A stretch of DNA of 64,000 nucleotides from Deltaproteobacteria bacterium (GTDB lineage: Bacteria; UBA10199; GCA-002796325; JACPFF01). The stretch is from contig JACPFF010000005.1 of NCBI GenBank assembly GCA_016183065.1, positions 16,314-80,313 of the forward strand, read 5' to 3'. The notes beneath the pieces are model-generated. The model ran no database searches, was not told where the DNA came from, and saw only the letters and a list, made by a program, of their open reading frames with translations. Position numbers and translations under genes: made by a program. Positions 26,327 through 36,658 of this stretch are shown here, piece by piece; position 1 is the stretch's first letter; each line of letters opens with the position of its first letter.

Positions 26327-28156
26327 ATGACCAGAGCAACGAACACGAGCATCCGAAACATTGCCATTATTGCCCACGTCGATCACGGAAAAACGACGTT
26401 GGTCGATGCCCTTTTCCGACAGTGCGGCTCCCTGAGCAATCTGAGTCAGATGATGCAGCAGGAGCGCGTGATGGACAACCTGGACCTGGAACGGGAGCGC
26501 GGCATCACCATTGCCGCAAAAAATTGCTCGGTCGAGTACCAGGGAATCAAGATCAACATCATCGATACGCCGGGCCACGCGGACTTTGGCGGCGAGGTGG
26601 AACGCGCCCTCACCATGGCCGACGGCGCCATCCTTCTCGTCGATGCCGCCGAAGGGCCCCTTCCGCAGACGCGATTTGTGCTGGAAAAGGCGCTGCAGGC
26701 GGGGCTCACCATGATGGTCATCATCAACAAGATCGACCGGCGCGATGCGCGACCGGAAGAGGTCCTTGACGAGATCTACGGGCTCTTTATCGATCTGGGC
26801 GCGCATGATGCGCAGATCGACTTTCCCGTCTATTACGCCATCGGACGTGACGGCATTGTCAGGCGTTCTCTGGAGGGGACGGAAACGGACCTCTCCGCAC
26901 TCTTTGCGGGGATCATCGAACATGTTCCACCGCCACAGTATGACACGGAGGAACCGTTCCAGATGCTCGTTTGCAACATCGGGTATTCCGACTACACTGG
27001 TCGCCTCGCGATCGGGCGAGTCTTTCACGGGACCGTCAGGAAAAATGACCGTCTCGTCTGCATGACAAAAGGTGGCGCGATTGTGCCGCTCACCGTCACC
27101 ACGTTGCAGGTCTACGACGGGACCAGGATCATCAATGTGGATCAAGCGGTGCCCGGCGAAATCGTTGTGCTGGCTGGCGCCAATGATGTGACGATCGGCG
27201 ACACGATCTGCCATGCCGAACGCCCAAAGGCCCTCCCCCGCGTGCGCGTCGACGAACCGACCGTGGCCATGCAGTTCATGGGGAACTCCTCGCCGCTCGC
27301 CGGACGCGAGGGGGCGTGGGTGCAAACCCGCCGCATCTTCGAACGACTGCAGAAAGAGGCGCTCTTTAACGTGGCCATCGAGGTCGATACGGTCTGTCAG
27401 GGCGATCGCTTTTCGGTCAAAGGACGCGGGGAATTCCAGCTGGCCGTGATCATCGAAACCATGCGACGCGAGGGGTACGAACTGTGCGTCGGGCGCCCGC
27501 AGATCCTCTTCCACCAGGAAGAGGGGATCCAGAAAGAACCGATCGAACATCTCGTGATCGATTGCGAGGAATGCTACACCGGTGTCATCACGGAAAAGCT
27601 CGCTCTGCGCAAGGGCCGCATGGTCAACATGCGGCCGTTTGGGACAGGACGTGTGCGGCTTGAGTTCTCGATCCCCACACGCGGGCTGATCGGTTACCGG
27701 AGCGAGTTTCTCACGGATACCAAAGGGAACGGGATTATGAGTGCGTTTGTGGAGGGCTATGAACCGCATCGTGGACCGATCGTCTCCCGCACCACGGGCT
27801 CACTGGTGGCGGATCGCGCGGGAAGCGCAGTCCCCTACGCCCTCTTCAATCTGGAGCCCCGCGGACGACTCTTTGTCGTCCCCGGTGATCCGGTCTACGA
27901 AGGGATGGTCATCGGTGAACATACGCGCGACAACGATCTGAATGTGAATCCGACAAAAGAAAAGAAGCTCACCAATATGCGCGCCGCGGGCCGCGACGAA
28001 AACGTCATCCTGACGCCCGTGCTCTCCCTCACCCTGGAACAGGCGATTGAATTCATCAAGGACGATGAACTCGTCGAGGTGACGCCAAAATCGATCCGCC
28101 TCCGCAAGATGCATCTGGATCCCTTTGAGCGGAAAACCCGCGCAAGAAGTGCCTAG
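26327..28156 (+). CDS. typA: GTP-binding protein TypA/BipA
   Basis: NIAIIAHVDHGKTTLVDALFRQ, ERERGITIAAKN, DTPGHADFGGEVERAL, NKIDRRDARPEEVLDE. Confidence 0.97.
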   Translation: MTRATNTSIRNIAIIAHVDHGKTTLVDALFRQCGSLSNLSQMMQQERVMDNLDLERERGITIAAKNCSVEYQGIKINIIDTPGHADFGGEVERALTMADGAILLVDAAEGPLPQTRFVLEKALQAGLTMMVIINKIDRRDARPEEVLDEIYGLFIDLGAHDAQIDFPVYYAIGRDGIVRRSLEGTETDLSALFAGIIEHVPPPQYDTEEPFQMLVCNIGYSDYTGRLAIGRVFHGTVRKNDRLVCMTKGGAIVPLTVTTLQVYDGTRIINVDQAVPGEIVVLAGANDVTIGDTICHAERPKALPRVRVDEPTVAMQFMGNSSPLAGREGAWVQTRRIFERLQKEALFNVAIEVDTVCQGDRFSVKGRGEFQLAVIIETMRREGYELCVGRPQILFHQEEGIQKEPIEHLVIDCEECYTGVITEKLALRKGRMVNMRPFGTGRVRLEFSIPTRGLIGYRSEFLTDTKGNGIMSAFVEGYEPHRGPIVSRTTGSLVADRAGSAVPYALFNLEPRGRLFVVPGDPVYEGMVIGEHTRDNDLNVNPTKEKKLTNMRAAGRDENVILTPVLSLTLEQAIEFIKDDELVEVTPKSIRLRKMHLDPFERKTRARSA

Positions 28157-28159
28157 GAC

Positions 28160-28981
28160 TCAGTCACGCTTGCGGAGAAATTTCGCAACGACGTCAACGA
28201 AGTCCGTTGGGGCCTCGAGAAAGGGGAAGTGGCCGGTCTGTGGAAGCTCCACGTAGGCCATCTGTGGCACGTATGTGCGCCATGCGGTGGCGAGCGCCTT
28301 GGGGACGCGATAATCGTGCGATCCATGGATCGCCAGGACCGGTCGTGTGAACCCGCGCAGCGCCTCACCGCAGTGGATCCTGGTCGCACTCCCGGTCGAT
28401 TCCAGATAGGGACGCACCCGGTAGATCACGCGGGAAAACGGCGTACAATCGGCATGGCAAGGATCGGCAAAAAAAAGCGGTGCAATTTTCAAAAAAGCCT
28501 CGCGATAGTCGGCATCGTTTGTCAACCCCGCGAGAAACATCTCGACGCCGCTGTTGATCTCCGGATCGTCCAGTTCACGGATCTTGGCAAACCATTCGGG
28601 GGCCTCGAAGGGATAGTACGGAAAACTACTGACCACGATCAGCGATTGGCATTGCCCGGGGTAGCGGCTCGCGTAGGCTGCGGCGAGAAGCCCCCCGCCG
28701 GAGTGGCCCAGAAGCGACCAGCGGTCCCAACCGTACTCGCGACGAATGGCCTCGAGGTCTTCCACCAGCGTCTCGAGTGAAAAGGTCCATGCCGCATCAA
28801 TGGGGGAACGCCCCTGTCCGCGCAGATCGAGATAGAGGAGCTGGGCAGCGCACGCCAAGGGATCGAGGGCTGGACGGAAATAGGTATGATCGAGCCCAAA
28901 CCCACCGTGAAGACAGACGAGTGGCGGACCTTCCCCGAGCCGGACTCCATAATAGTGTGTATCGCGGCAGGGGATCAGCAT
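28160..28981 (-). CDS. Alpha/beta hydrolase (proline iminopeptidase-like)
   Basis: PLVCLHGGFGLDHTYFRP, LLGHSGGGLLAAAYA, AIHGSHDYRVP, TGHFPFLEAP; exact start uncertain. Confidence 0.87.
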   Translation of the reverse strand: MLIPCRDTHYYGVRLGEGPPLVCLHGGFGLDHTYFRPALDPLACAAQLLYLDLRGQGRSPIDAAWTFSLETLVEDLEAIRREYGWDRWSLLGHSGGGLLAAAYASRYPGQCQSLIVVSSFPYYPFEAPEWFAKIRELDDPEINSGVEMFLAGLTNDADYREAFLKIAPLFFADPCHADCTPFSRVIYRVRPYLESTGSATRIHCGEALRGFTRPVLAIHGSHDYRVPKALATAWRTYVPQMAYVELPQTGHFPFLEAPTDFVDVVAKFLRKRD

Positions 28982-29124
28982 GCCGGGAGGTGTAATGGAA
29001 GCAATGGGGAATTGCCAGTGGCGTGTCCCCATCCCCCTCCTACGCAAGACCCACGGGCCATTCCGCTTGACGCGCAGGTTGGGTAACGATAGGCGTCTGT
29101 CACCAGACGGGAAATGGAGGCACC

Positions 29125-30369
29125 ATGCGGGCATCAGGGCATATAACACAAGGACTACCACCATTGTTGGCCACACGCGCCTGGAATGCTGGCGTGGTGC
29201 GACAATGGGAGGCGCGACATCTGATAACTGCATCACGGTATTTCTGGAATCGACGTGGAGGTGCCGCACGGCTGGCGGCCCGGGATACGCCGTTTACGAC
29301 TGACTCTCTTGGCCGAGCACTCTCGAGTCTTCCTCTAGAAAATCCCGCACGACGATATTATGAACGATTGAATCCCGGTCTACCGACTCTCTCGCGGAAA
29401 TTGGCTGCTGCGGCGCCAGGGAGCAAATTTGCGTGGTATGCGCATGAGGTCGATGCCGCCGATGGGGTGAACACCGGTTCCTGGTTCTTTGGCACGCCAT
29501 ATCCACAACTCACGGTGACCAGAGCCGCTCGGGCGCTCGCTTATCTGATGGCCGGTCACGTCGAGTTGGATTATCCCGGAGATTATTGTACCAGAGCAAA
29601 GAGCTATTGTGTCGACCTCTCGCAACCGCCAGATCTCGGGCTCACGGCGACACTTCGTGACCCGGAGCGCTCACCGCTGACGGCGTACGTGAATAATCGG
29701 GGCGTGCTGACAGGCGATGCGCTGTGGCATGCCGAGCGGGTGGCCGTGCATCTTTGGGACCAGGCCTACCAACTTTTTGATCTTCAGGACGTGGCATGGC
29801 AGCATTATGATCTGCGCGTATCGAGCGACCTTTTTGCCGCCACGCTGGCCGACATGGTCCGCGTCTGGAGCGACGGCGTCCGGGAGAGAGGCGGACCGCT
29901 CCTCGCCACAGGGGTCGACACCCTGCTCGCGCGTCTGGCTGAAACCCCGGGCGCGGCGCTGCGTAACTGGCAAGAGAGGCAACTGCAAGCGGCCGTCGCC
30001 AAATTGACAGCCGATGAAGCGGCGCAGCGAACGATAGTCTCTGCAGTGATGGCCTATTGGGATCCCTTGACGCTGAATGGAGACGCCCCGTACATGGCAA
30101 GGGCAAAGGCAATCGACGCCATTGGCTGGAGTGGAACGATTCCCCTTGCACTGCTGAAATCGAACGCACCAATGACTTATGCCCGATTTCTGGCCTGGAA
30201 TGCGGAGCATCCGAGGGAGACGCTCACTGGTAGGGATTTTTACAACGGCTGCATTGCAGACACCGTCCGCGACCGGTGGTCGGTCGACCGTCTCAAGGCA
30301 TCGGCCCAGAGACTGGTCAATGCCTGGTATGCCCGATACGAACGGCAGCACGAGCGCCTTGAGGGATAG
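29125..30369 (+). CDS. Hypothetical protein of unknown function
   Basis: 414 aa intact ORF on + with no recognised family; low similarity to anything I recognise. Confidence 0.6.
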   Translation: MRASGHITQGLPPLLATRAWNAGVVRQWEARHLITASRYFWNRRGGAARLAARDTPFTTDSLGRALSSLPLENPARRYYERLNPGLPTLSRKLAAAAPGSKFAWYAHEVDAADGVNTGSWFFGTPYPQLTVTRAARALAYLMAGHVELDYPGDYCTRAKSYCVDLSQPPDLGLTATLRDPERSPLTAYVNNRGVLTGDALWHAERVAVHLWDQAYQLFDLQDVAWQHYDLRVSSDLFAATLADMVRVWSDGVRERGGPLLATGVDTLLARLAETPGAALRNWQERQLQAAVAKLTADEAAQRTIVSAVMAYWDPLTLNGDAPYMARAKAIDAIGWSGTIPLALLKSNAPMTYARFLAWNAEHPRETLTGRDFYNGCIADTVRDRWSVDRLKASAQRLVNAWYARYERQHERLEG

Positions 30370-30648
30370 CCTGATCTCCATCACACCGCCGAGGCCCGCT
30401 GCGCGCAATATCCCGTGGGGCGCAGTGTGACTGTTTACCATGATCCATTCAGACCGGAAGAAGCATGTCTTGAGCAAAACAGCGAGGTCTCTACCTTGGG
30501 ATACGCTGTTGGCGTGGCATTTTTCGGTGCTGGCCTGTGGGTTTTTAACGTCGTATAAATCAATAACTGTTTACTGAAAAAAACGTTTTTTGATCAATTT
30601 TTCAACTTCCTCGTTGCCTTGCCCTGCAAAGCGGCTATCCGTCCGCAG

Positions 30649-31479
30649 ATGCAAAGCGTCTACACCTATGATGATTACCGGGCATATCTCCGCGATGTCA
30701 TTGCGACAAAAAAGCGGACATCGCGGACGTTTTCTTATCGACAATTCAACCAGCGGGCGGGACTCAAATCCTCGGGACATCTGAAGTTGATCATCGATGG
30801 CGCCCGAAACTTGAGCCAGGAAACCATCTACCGTCTCACACGCGGCCTCGGTCTCTCGGAACCGGAATCCCGTTTCTTTGAGAGCCTCGTCCATTTCAAT
30901 CAATCGAAGACGCACGACGAGAAGGATTTTCACTATCAGCAGCTCCTGACCAAATACCCGCCGCGCCATGCGCAATTGCTGGATGCCGATTATTACCACC
31001 TCTTCTCGCACTGGTACACCATTGCCATTCTGGAACTCATCCGCATTGAGGCCTGCGCAGCCAATGCAGCCCGCATTGCCAAACACCTCAAACCGAACGT
31101 CCCTGCCAACAAGATCCGCCAGTCGCTCAAGTTGCTCGAACAGAGCGGGATGATTCGTTGTGTCGGCGCTCGTTATGAGCGGACAGAGAAGATGCTGACC
31201 ACGTCGGATGCCGTGCGGAGCCTCGCGGTCACGAAATTTCATGAACAGGTCACCGAGCTCGCCCTGCAGGCCTTGAAGCACGACCCGGTCCCGGAGAAGG
31301 AGTTTTCCTCGTTGACCATCGCAATTGCCCGGGAGGATCTGCCGCAGCTCAAGCAGCGGATCCAGGAGTTTCGTCGGTACATCCATGCGTTGATTGAACA
31401 TTCAGAGCGCCCCCGCACCGATGTGGCGCAACTCAATATCCACCTCTTTACCATGACCTCACAGGGAGATGACGTATGA
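30649..31479 (+). CDS. TIGR02147 family protein (DUF4423-type)
   Basis: YDDYRAYLRDVIATKK..FSYRQFNQRAGLKSSGHLKLIIDGARNLSQETIYRLTRGLGLSEPESRFFESLVHFNQS is diagnostic. Confidence 0.9.
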   Translation: MQSVYTYDDYRAYLRDVIATKKRTSRTFSYRQFNQRAGLKSSGHLKLIIDGARNLSQETIYRLTRGLGLSEPESRFFESLVHFNQSKTHDEKDFHYQQLLTKYPPRHAQLLDADYYHLFSHWYTIAILELIRIEACAANAARIAKHLKPNVPANKIRQSLKLLEQSGMIRCVGARYERTEKMLTTSDAVRSLAVTKFHEQVTELALQALKHDPVPEKEFSSLTIAIAREDLPQLKQRIQEFRRYIHALIEHSERPRTDVAQLNIHLFTMTSQGDDV

Positions 31480-33275
31480 CATCGCATCGCTCAATCCGCC
31501 GCACCCTTCTCCTCGCACTCACGGTCGTTCTGCAGCAGGCCTGCGGTGGCGCCTTCACGGGTATCGAGACCGGCACACCCGAACCCCTCGGCAATGCCGC
31601 GCTGGAACTCTCGACCGTCGGTGGGGAAAAATATCTCCTCGTCACCGATGCCGACGGCAACGGGGTCTTGCGGCGTGTCAACGAGTCCGGAGAAGTCCTC
31701 GAAGAAGTGAGCGTCTTCGTCGCAGTCAATGCCGACAGCAGTTTTTCGCTCACGGTCACCTTTGCCGACGGCACGGTCGTGGCCATCGAGGGGACGATCG
31801 ATGAGAGCGGGAGTGTCGTGAGCATTAATGTTGCGGTCAACGGGACCAATGTCTCAATCGTCGTCAGTACCCTGAATGAGGATGGGACAACAACACCGGC
31901 CCCGTCGCTCACGAACCTGACGTCGCTGGAGACCATCCCGGTGGCGGGGGAGGATGCGATCGAGACCGGGGATGATCATGGCGCGACCTCGGGCGAAGAT
32001 TCCCCCGAGGATATCGCGGAAAACAGTGCCGTCGATCCCAATTGCGTGCCGCAGGAGATCGCGCAAGCCCCCGTCCCCCTCCTGAACGTGGGCTACCAGT
32101 CGCTATCGGAGATGGTGTGGAATGGCTCCTCCTTCGGACTCTTTTGGATGGAGGGAGAGACCGTCTATTTCCAGAAAATCGCCAAAGACGGGACCGGCCT
32201 GACGGCGAAAATTCCCCTCCTGACCATCAAATTTCCCTCTGTCGGTCTCAATGTCGCGTGGAATGGCGCGTATTACGGACTGGTCTGGACCCAAAAAACC
32301 AAGGCCGATAACTACGTCTATCACCCGACATTTCTGCGGGTAAACCCCAGTGGGGCCGTCGTGGGCACCCCGCAACCCCTGGACATGAACGTCCCCTGGC
32401 AATCGCCGACTGGCGCAGCATGCAAGGCCCATGGCGGTTTGGCCATGGCCGGTGGCAATGGCACATTCGGAATCGTATGGGCAGATTCGCGTGCCGACGG
32501 TGAGGGGTGTACGACGCAGCTTTATTACACGTTTATCGACAGTAACGGCACAGCCGATCCCGATGTGCAGCAGGTCACCTCCGATACGGTCATCGCCCCG
32601 TGGAGCGGTGTGTATTCGATTCCGAATATCAGCTATCCACACATCCAGTGGAACGGCGCCCGATTTGGCATTGCGTGGTCTCATTACTATACGTACGCAG
32701 AAAAGCAGGTCGATCCTGACCTCAAGGGGATCACGGTCTATTTTTCCTCCGTCGCCGAAGGTGGAGAGGCACTGAGCCCCATTGTCGTCGGTCAGACCAC
32801 GGATGATTTTACACGGCGGGTCACCATCACAGCAGATGGCGCGAACGGCTTCGCGATCCTCTGGGCATACACATACTCATATTTCCGGAAGGTCTCGAAT
32901 AGCGGCGTACTCTCCGAGGGAGCAGTGCCCATTTTCACGTCAGGCATGTCGTGGTGGTCGATGAAAGACAAGCTCGACGGCACCAACCTCGTCACGACGG
33001 GTGATGGGTTCCGGTTGTTTCAATACTCCTATACCCACTATTTCGGTATCCGCGGCATCAGCGACGACGGGGTGGTGAGCGATTCGTGGATGCCGATGCT
33101 CCTTGGGCAGGTTTCCGGCGAATATGACGAACTGAAAAATTATGGGTACCTGATCGTCCCGCTCACGAACGATGAATACGCCCTTCTGTGGAATCATCAT
33201 CCTTCGGTCATTGGGCTCACCGGATCCGGCCGCTGGTCGTACACTTTGGTACGGTATGTCGGGTGCGACGAATAG
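31476..33275 (+). CDS. Predicted surface lipoprotein coupled to the TIGR02147 protein
   Basis: Signal peptide with lipobox LQQAC; Thr/Val/Asp-rich N-domain then repeated WNG..FGIVW/FGIAW strands; ATGA overlap with upstream gene. Confidence 0.7.
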   Translation: MTSHRSIRRTLLLALTVVLQQACGGAFTGIETGTPEPLGNAALELSTVGGEKYLLVTDADGNGVLRRVNESGEVLEEVSVFVAVNADSSFSLTVTFADGTVVAIEGTIDESGSVVSINVAVNGTNVSIVVSTLNEDGTTTPAPSLTNLTSLETIPVAGEDAIETGDDHGATSGEDSPEDIAENSAVDPNCVPQEIAQAPVPLLNVGYQSLSEMVWNGSSFGLFWMEGETVYFQKIAKDGTGLTAKIPLLTIKFPSVGLNVAWNGAYYGLVWTQKTKADNYVYHPTFLRVNPSGAVVGTPQPLDMNVPWQSPTGAACKAHGGLAMAGGNGTFGIVWADSRADGEGCTTQLYYTFIDSNGTADPDVQQVTSDTVIAPWSGVYSIPNISYPHIQWNGARFGIAWSHYYTYAEKQVDPDLKGITVYFSSVAEGGEALSPIVVGQTTDDFTRRVTITADGANGFAILWAYTYSYFRKVSNSGVLSEGAVPIFTSGMSWWSMKDKLDGTNLVTTGDGFRLFQYSYTHYFGIRGISDDGVVSDSWMPMLLGQVSGEYDELKNYGYLIVPLTNDEYALLWNHHPSVIGLTGSGRWSYTLVRYVGCDE

Positions 33276-33316
33276 CAATCGTTGATATCAGGACCAAAAT
33301 GTGCCACACTCGGCGT

Positions 33317-33538
33317 ATGGACAAAAAGCCGTTACATGGCTATGCGGCACGTTGGGATGCAGTGGCCAAAAGAGAGGCGTTATTACTTCAACAAACCTCC
33401 TTGAAAACCAGGTTTCAGCAACTACTCTCCATTTTTAAACTCGGGAGAGAATTGGGATTGGGCGGCAAAGATGATGATGACACCCAATCCGTTCGTTTAA
33501 GATGGGCTTTGTTAAAGAGGGAGAAGTCATGTGGTTGA
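33317..33538 (+). CDS. Small hypothetical protein coupled to a nucleotidyltransferase
   Basis: 73 aa, MDKKPLHGYAARWDAVAKREALLLQQTSLKTRFQQLLSIFKLG; overlaps downstream start. Confidence 0.55.
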   Translation: MDKKPLHGYAARWDAVAKREALLLQQTSLKTRFQQLLSIFKLGRELGLGGKDDDDTQSVRLRWALLKREKSCG

Positions 33539-34109
33539 TCTGAGTCATCCCTTTTTATCTCCCCTGAAAGAGTTATCCAATCTATTAAGCAAAACAAAGA
33601 CGGAGGGAGTTGTCATTGGAGGTATTTCCGTCGGATTGATTGGCAAACCCCGCTTTACGGCTGACATCGATGCCGTCATTCTGCTGAATTTTGAACAGAT
33701 TGAGGCCTTCGTCAAAACGGCAACAGCATTTGGCTTTGAGCCACGCATAAGTGATGTGGGGGAATTTGCCCGCAAGACACATGTCATTCTGCTGGTTCAT
33801 AAAAAGACAGGGATTAATATTGATTTGTCGATTGGTCTTTTGCCCTTTGAACATGAAATTGTCCAGCGGGCGAAAAAATTTGAATCAGCGGGCGTCTCTT
33901 TTTATATTCCAACGCCTGAAGATTTGATTATCATGAAGGCCGTTGCTCATCGTCCAAAGGACTTGGAAGATATCAGGATGATCGTTCAGGCCAATCCTGA
34001 ATTGGATCGTCAACGTATCAAAAGGTGGGTTGAGGACTTTGCACAGACACTTGAAATGCCGGAGATATGGAAAGATGTTGAAAAACTCTTGATCCCTGTG
34101 GACCATTAA
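33531..34109 (+). CDS. Nucleotidyltransferase-fold protein
   Basis: GVVIGGISVGLIGKPRFTADIDAVI; PEDLIIMKAVAHRPKDLEDI. Confidence 0.75.
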   Translation: MVDLSHPFLSPLKELSNLLSKTKTEGVVIGGISVGLIGKPRFTADIDAVILLNFEQIEAFVKTATAFGFEPRISDVGEFARKTHVILLVHKKTGINIDLSIGLLPFEHEIVQRAKKFESAGVSFYIPTPEDLIIMKAVAHRPKDLEDIRMIVQANPELDRQRIKRWVEDFAQTLEMPEIWKDVEKLLIPVDH

Positions 34110-34149
34110 GGAGTTCCACTCGAACACCTTTTTCGAAAGGAAAAGACGC

Positions 34150-36615
34150 ATGAAGAAGATCGAACGGTTGTTCTTCACCCTCTTGGCGCTGTTGCCGAGT
34201 CTGCCGGCGTTTGCCGGCGAGGCCGACATCCAGCTCCCGGATCTTGGCACCAGCCATTTTACCGTGGGGGGCCTCTCCATCACCGGCCTGCAATGCATGC
34301 ATGGCGGTCTCGTGGTCTGCCTCATCGGGATGCTCTTCGGCATCCTGCAATATCGCAAGGTGAAACGTCTTCCCGTTCACAAGGCCATGCGGGACGTCTC
34401 CACCATGATCTGGGAGACCTGCAAGACGTATCTGATTCAGCAGGGAAAATTTCTGGCCGCATTATGGGTCCTGATTGCCGCCTGCATGGTCTACTATTTC
34501 GGCATTCTGCAATCCAAGGCGGTGTCGGATCTCTGCATCATCCTGGCAGCCTCGGTCCTGGGGATCCTCGGCTCGTATGGTGTGGCGTGGTTCGGGATTC
34601 GGATCAACACGGAGGCCAATTCCCGCACGGCGTTTGCCTCACTCTACCGGAATCCGCTTGCGACATTTGCCATTCCGCTCGAATCGGGGATGAGTGTCGG
34701 GCTCCTGTTGGTCAGCGTCGAACTCTTTTTCATGATTTCGATCCTGATCTTTCTCCCTTCGCACCTTGCCGGTCCCTCATTTATCGGTTTTGCCATTGGC
34801 GAATCCCTCGGCGCCAGTGTGCTCAGAATCTGCGGCGGGATTTTTACGAAAATTGCGGATATTGGGTCCGACTTGATGAAAATCGTCTTTCATCTCCCGG
34901 AAGACGATCCGAAAAATCCTGGCGTCATTGCCGATTGCACGGGGGACAATGCCGGCGACAGTGTCGGCCCGACCGCGGATGGTTTTGAGACCTATGGCGT
35001 CACCGGCGTTGCCCTGATTGCCTTCCTGGCCCTGGTCCTGGTCACGGCACCTGTGGTGGCCGGCCAACTGATTATCTGGATCTTTGTCATGCGAATTCTC
35101 ATGATCCTGACCTCGCTCGTCTCGTACACATTGAACGATTGGCTGTCAAAACGGCGCTACGGGCACCTCGCAGATTTCAATCTTGAGGCCCCGCTCACGA
35201 GTCTCGTCTGGCTGACCTCCGGTGTGTCGATTGTGGTCACTTTTGTGGCCAGTGATTATTTGTTGCAAGACTATGGCGCCCTCTGGTGGGTGTTGTCGAC
35301 GATCATCAGTTGCGGGACCATCGCTGGCGCACTCATCCCCGAATTCACGAAAATCTTCACGAGCACCGAATCGCGTCATGTCCGTGAAGTGGTCAATGCC
35401 TCGGAGCATGGGGGCGCCTCGCTCAATATCCTCTCGGGACTGGTGGCGGGCAATTTTTCGGCCTTCTGGCAGGGCTTGCTGATCCTGGGGCTCATGCTGA
35501 TTTCGTATGTCGCATCGACGCACGGGGCGCTGATGACCATCATGCCCCCGGAGTTTGCCTTTGCCGCGCCGATTTTTGCGTTCGGTCTCGTTGCGTTCGG
35601 ATTTTTGGGGATGGGCCCGGTGACCATCGCCGTGGACAGTTTTGGCCCCGTGACCGACAATGCCCAGTCGGTCTACGAATTATCGATGATCGAAAAAATC
35701 CCCGGCATCAAGGAGGAGATCGCACGGGACTTCGGCGTCTCCGTCAATTTTGACAAGGCCAAACACTCGCTGGAAAAAGGGGACGGCGCCGGAAACACCT
35801 TCAAGGCCACGGCCAAACCGATGCTCATCGGTACGGCCGTGGTTGGCGCCACCACCATGGTCTTTGGTATCATCCTCCTTCTGGAGCATCTTTTCGGGAA
35901 TGTCGTGAGCCGATTAAGCCTGGTGGAGCCGGAAATCATCCTCGGGCTACTCGCCGGCGGTGCGGTCGTTCACTGGTTTGTTGGCGCCTCGATGCAGGCC
36001 GTGGTCACCGGTGCATATGGTGCGGTCGTCTACATTAAAAAGAACATGCAGCTCGACGCGGTCACGGCATCAATCAAGGATAGCAAACGTGTTGTCGAAA
36101 TTTGCACGGTCTATGCCCAAAAAGGGATGATCAACATCTTTGTCGTCATTTTTTGCATGGCATTGTCGCTCGCCTTTTTTAATCCCTACTTCTTCATTGG
36201 ATATCTCGTGGCCATGGCCTTTTTCGGCCTCTATCAGGCGATCTTCATGGCCAACGCCGGTGGGGCGTGGGACAATGCCAAGAAGGTGGTGGAAGTGGTC
36301 TTGCGGAGGAAAAACTCCCCCCTCCACGAAGCCTCGGTCGTCGGGGATACCGTGGGTGATCCCTTCAAGGATACCTCTTCGGTGGCCCTCAACCCGGTGA
36401 TCAAATTCACGACTCTCTTTGGTCTGCTGGCCGTGGAAATTGCCGTCACCATGGAGTCTGCGGGCCTACGGCTCGGCATCGGCATTGTCTTTTTCCTGAT
36501 CGCGCTCGCCTTTGTCTATCGGTCATTCTACAGCATGCGCATTCCCGAAGAGGTCGTCACCACGGCCTTCGAGACCGCGGAGTCGAAGCCATTGCCTGAT
36601 GCGCGCGTGGGATAG
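34150..36615 (+). CDS. hppA: Membrane-bound pyrophosphatase, K+-independent type predicted
   Basis: LPEDDPKNPGVIADCTGDNAGDSVGPTADGFETYG; NSRTAFAS; GNTFKATAKPMLIG (Lys at the K+-determinant position). Confidence 0.92.
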   Translation: MKKIERLFFTLLALLPSLPAFAGEADIQLPDLGTSHFTVGGLSITGLQCMHGGLVVCLIGMLFGILQYRKVKRLPVHKAMRDVSTMIWETCKTYLIQQGKFLAALWVLIAACMVYYFGILQSKAVSDLCIILAASVLGILGSYGVAWFGIRINTEANSRTAFASLYRNPLATFAIPLESGMSVGLLLVSVELFFMISILIFLPSHLAGPSFIGFAIGESLGASVLRICGGIFTKIADIGSDLMKIVFHLPEDDPKNPGVIADCTGDNAGDSVGPTADGFETYGVTGVALIAFLALVLVTAPVVAGQLIIWIFVMRILMILTSLVSYTLNDWLSKRRYGHLADFNLEAPLTSLVWLTSGVSIVVTFVASDYLLQDYGALWWVLSTIISCGTIAGALIPEFTKIFTSTESRHVREVVNASEHGGASLNILSGLVAGNFSAFWQGLLILGLMLISYVASTHGALMTIMPPEFAFAAPIFAFGLVAFGFLGMGPVTIAVDSFGPVTDNAQSVYELSMIEKIPGIKEEIARDFGVSVNFDKAKHSLEKGDGAGNTFKATAKPMLIGTAVVGATTMVFGIILLLEHLFGNVVSRLSLVEPEIILGLLAGGAVVHWFVGASMQAVVTGAYGAVVYIKKNMQLDAVTASIKDSKRVVEICTVYAQKGMINIFVVIFCMALSLAFFNPYFFIGYLVAMAFFGLYQAIFMANAGGAWDNAKKVVEVVLRRKNSPLHEASVVGDTVGDPFKDTSSVALNPVIKFTTLFGLLAVEIAVTMESAGLRLGIGIVFFLIALAFVYRSFYSMRIPEEVVTTAFETAESKPLPDARVG

Positions 36616-36658
36616 ACGTGCCCCGCCGCGGGGACGTCCCGGTGCGAAGCCCCATACT

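Noticed and set aside
29040-29125. Possible regulon promoter upstream of the orphan gene 29125..30369
   Set aside because: Only poor matches (cgcaag-N14-ccgcttgac; aacgatagg without a GCAAC partner); not counted.
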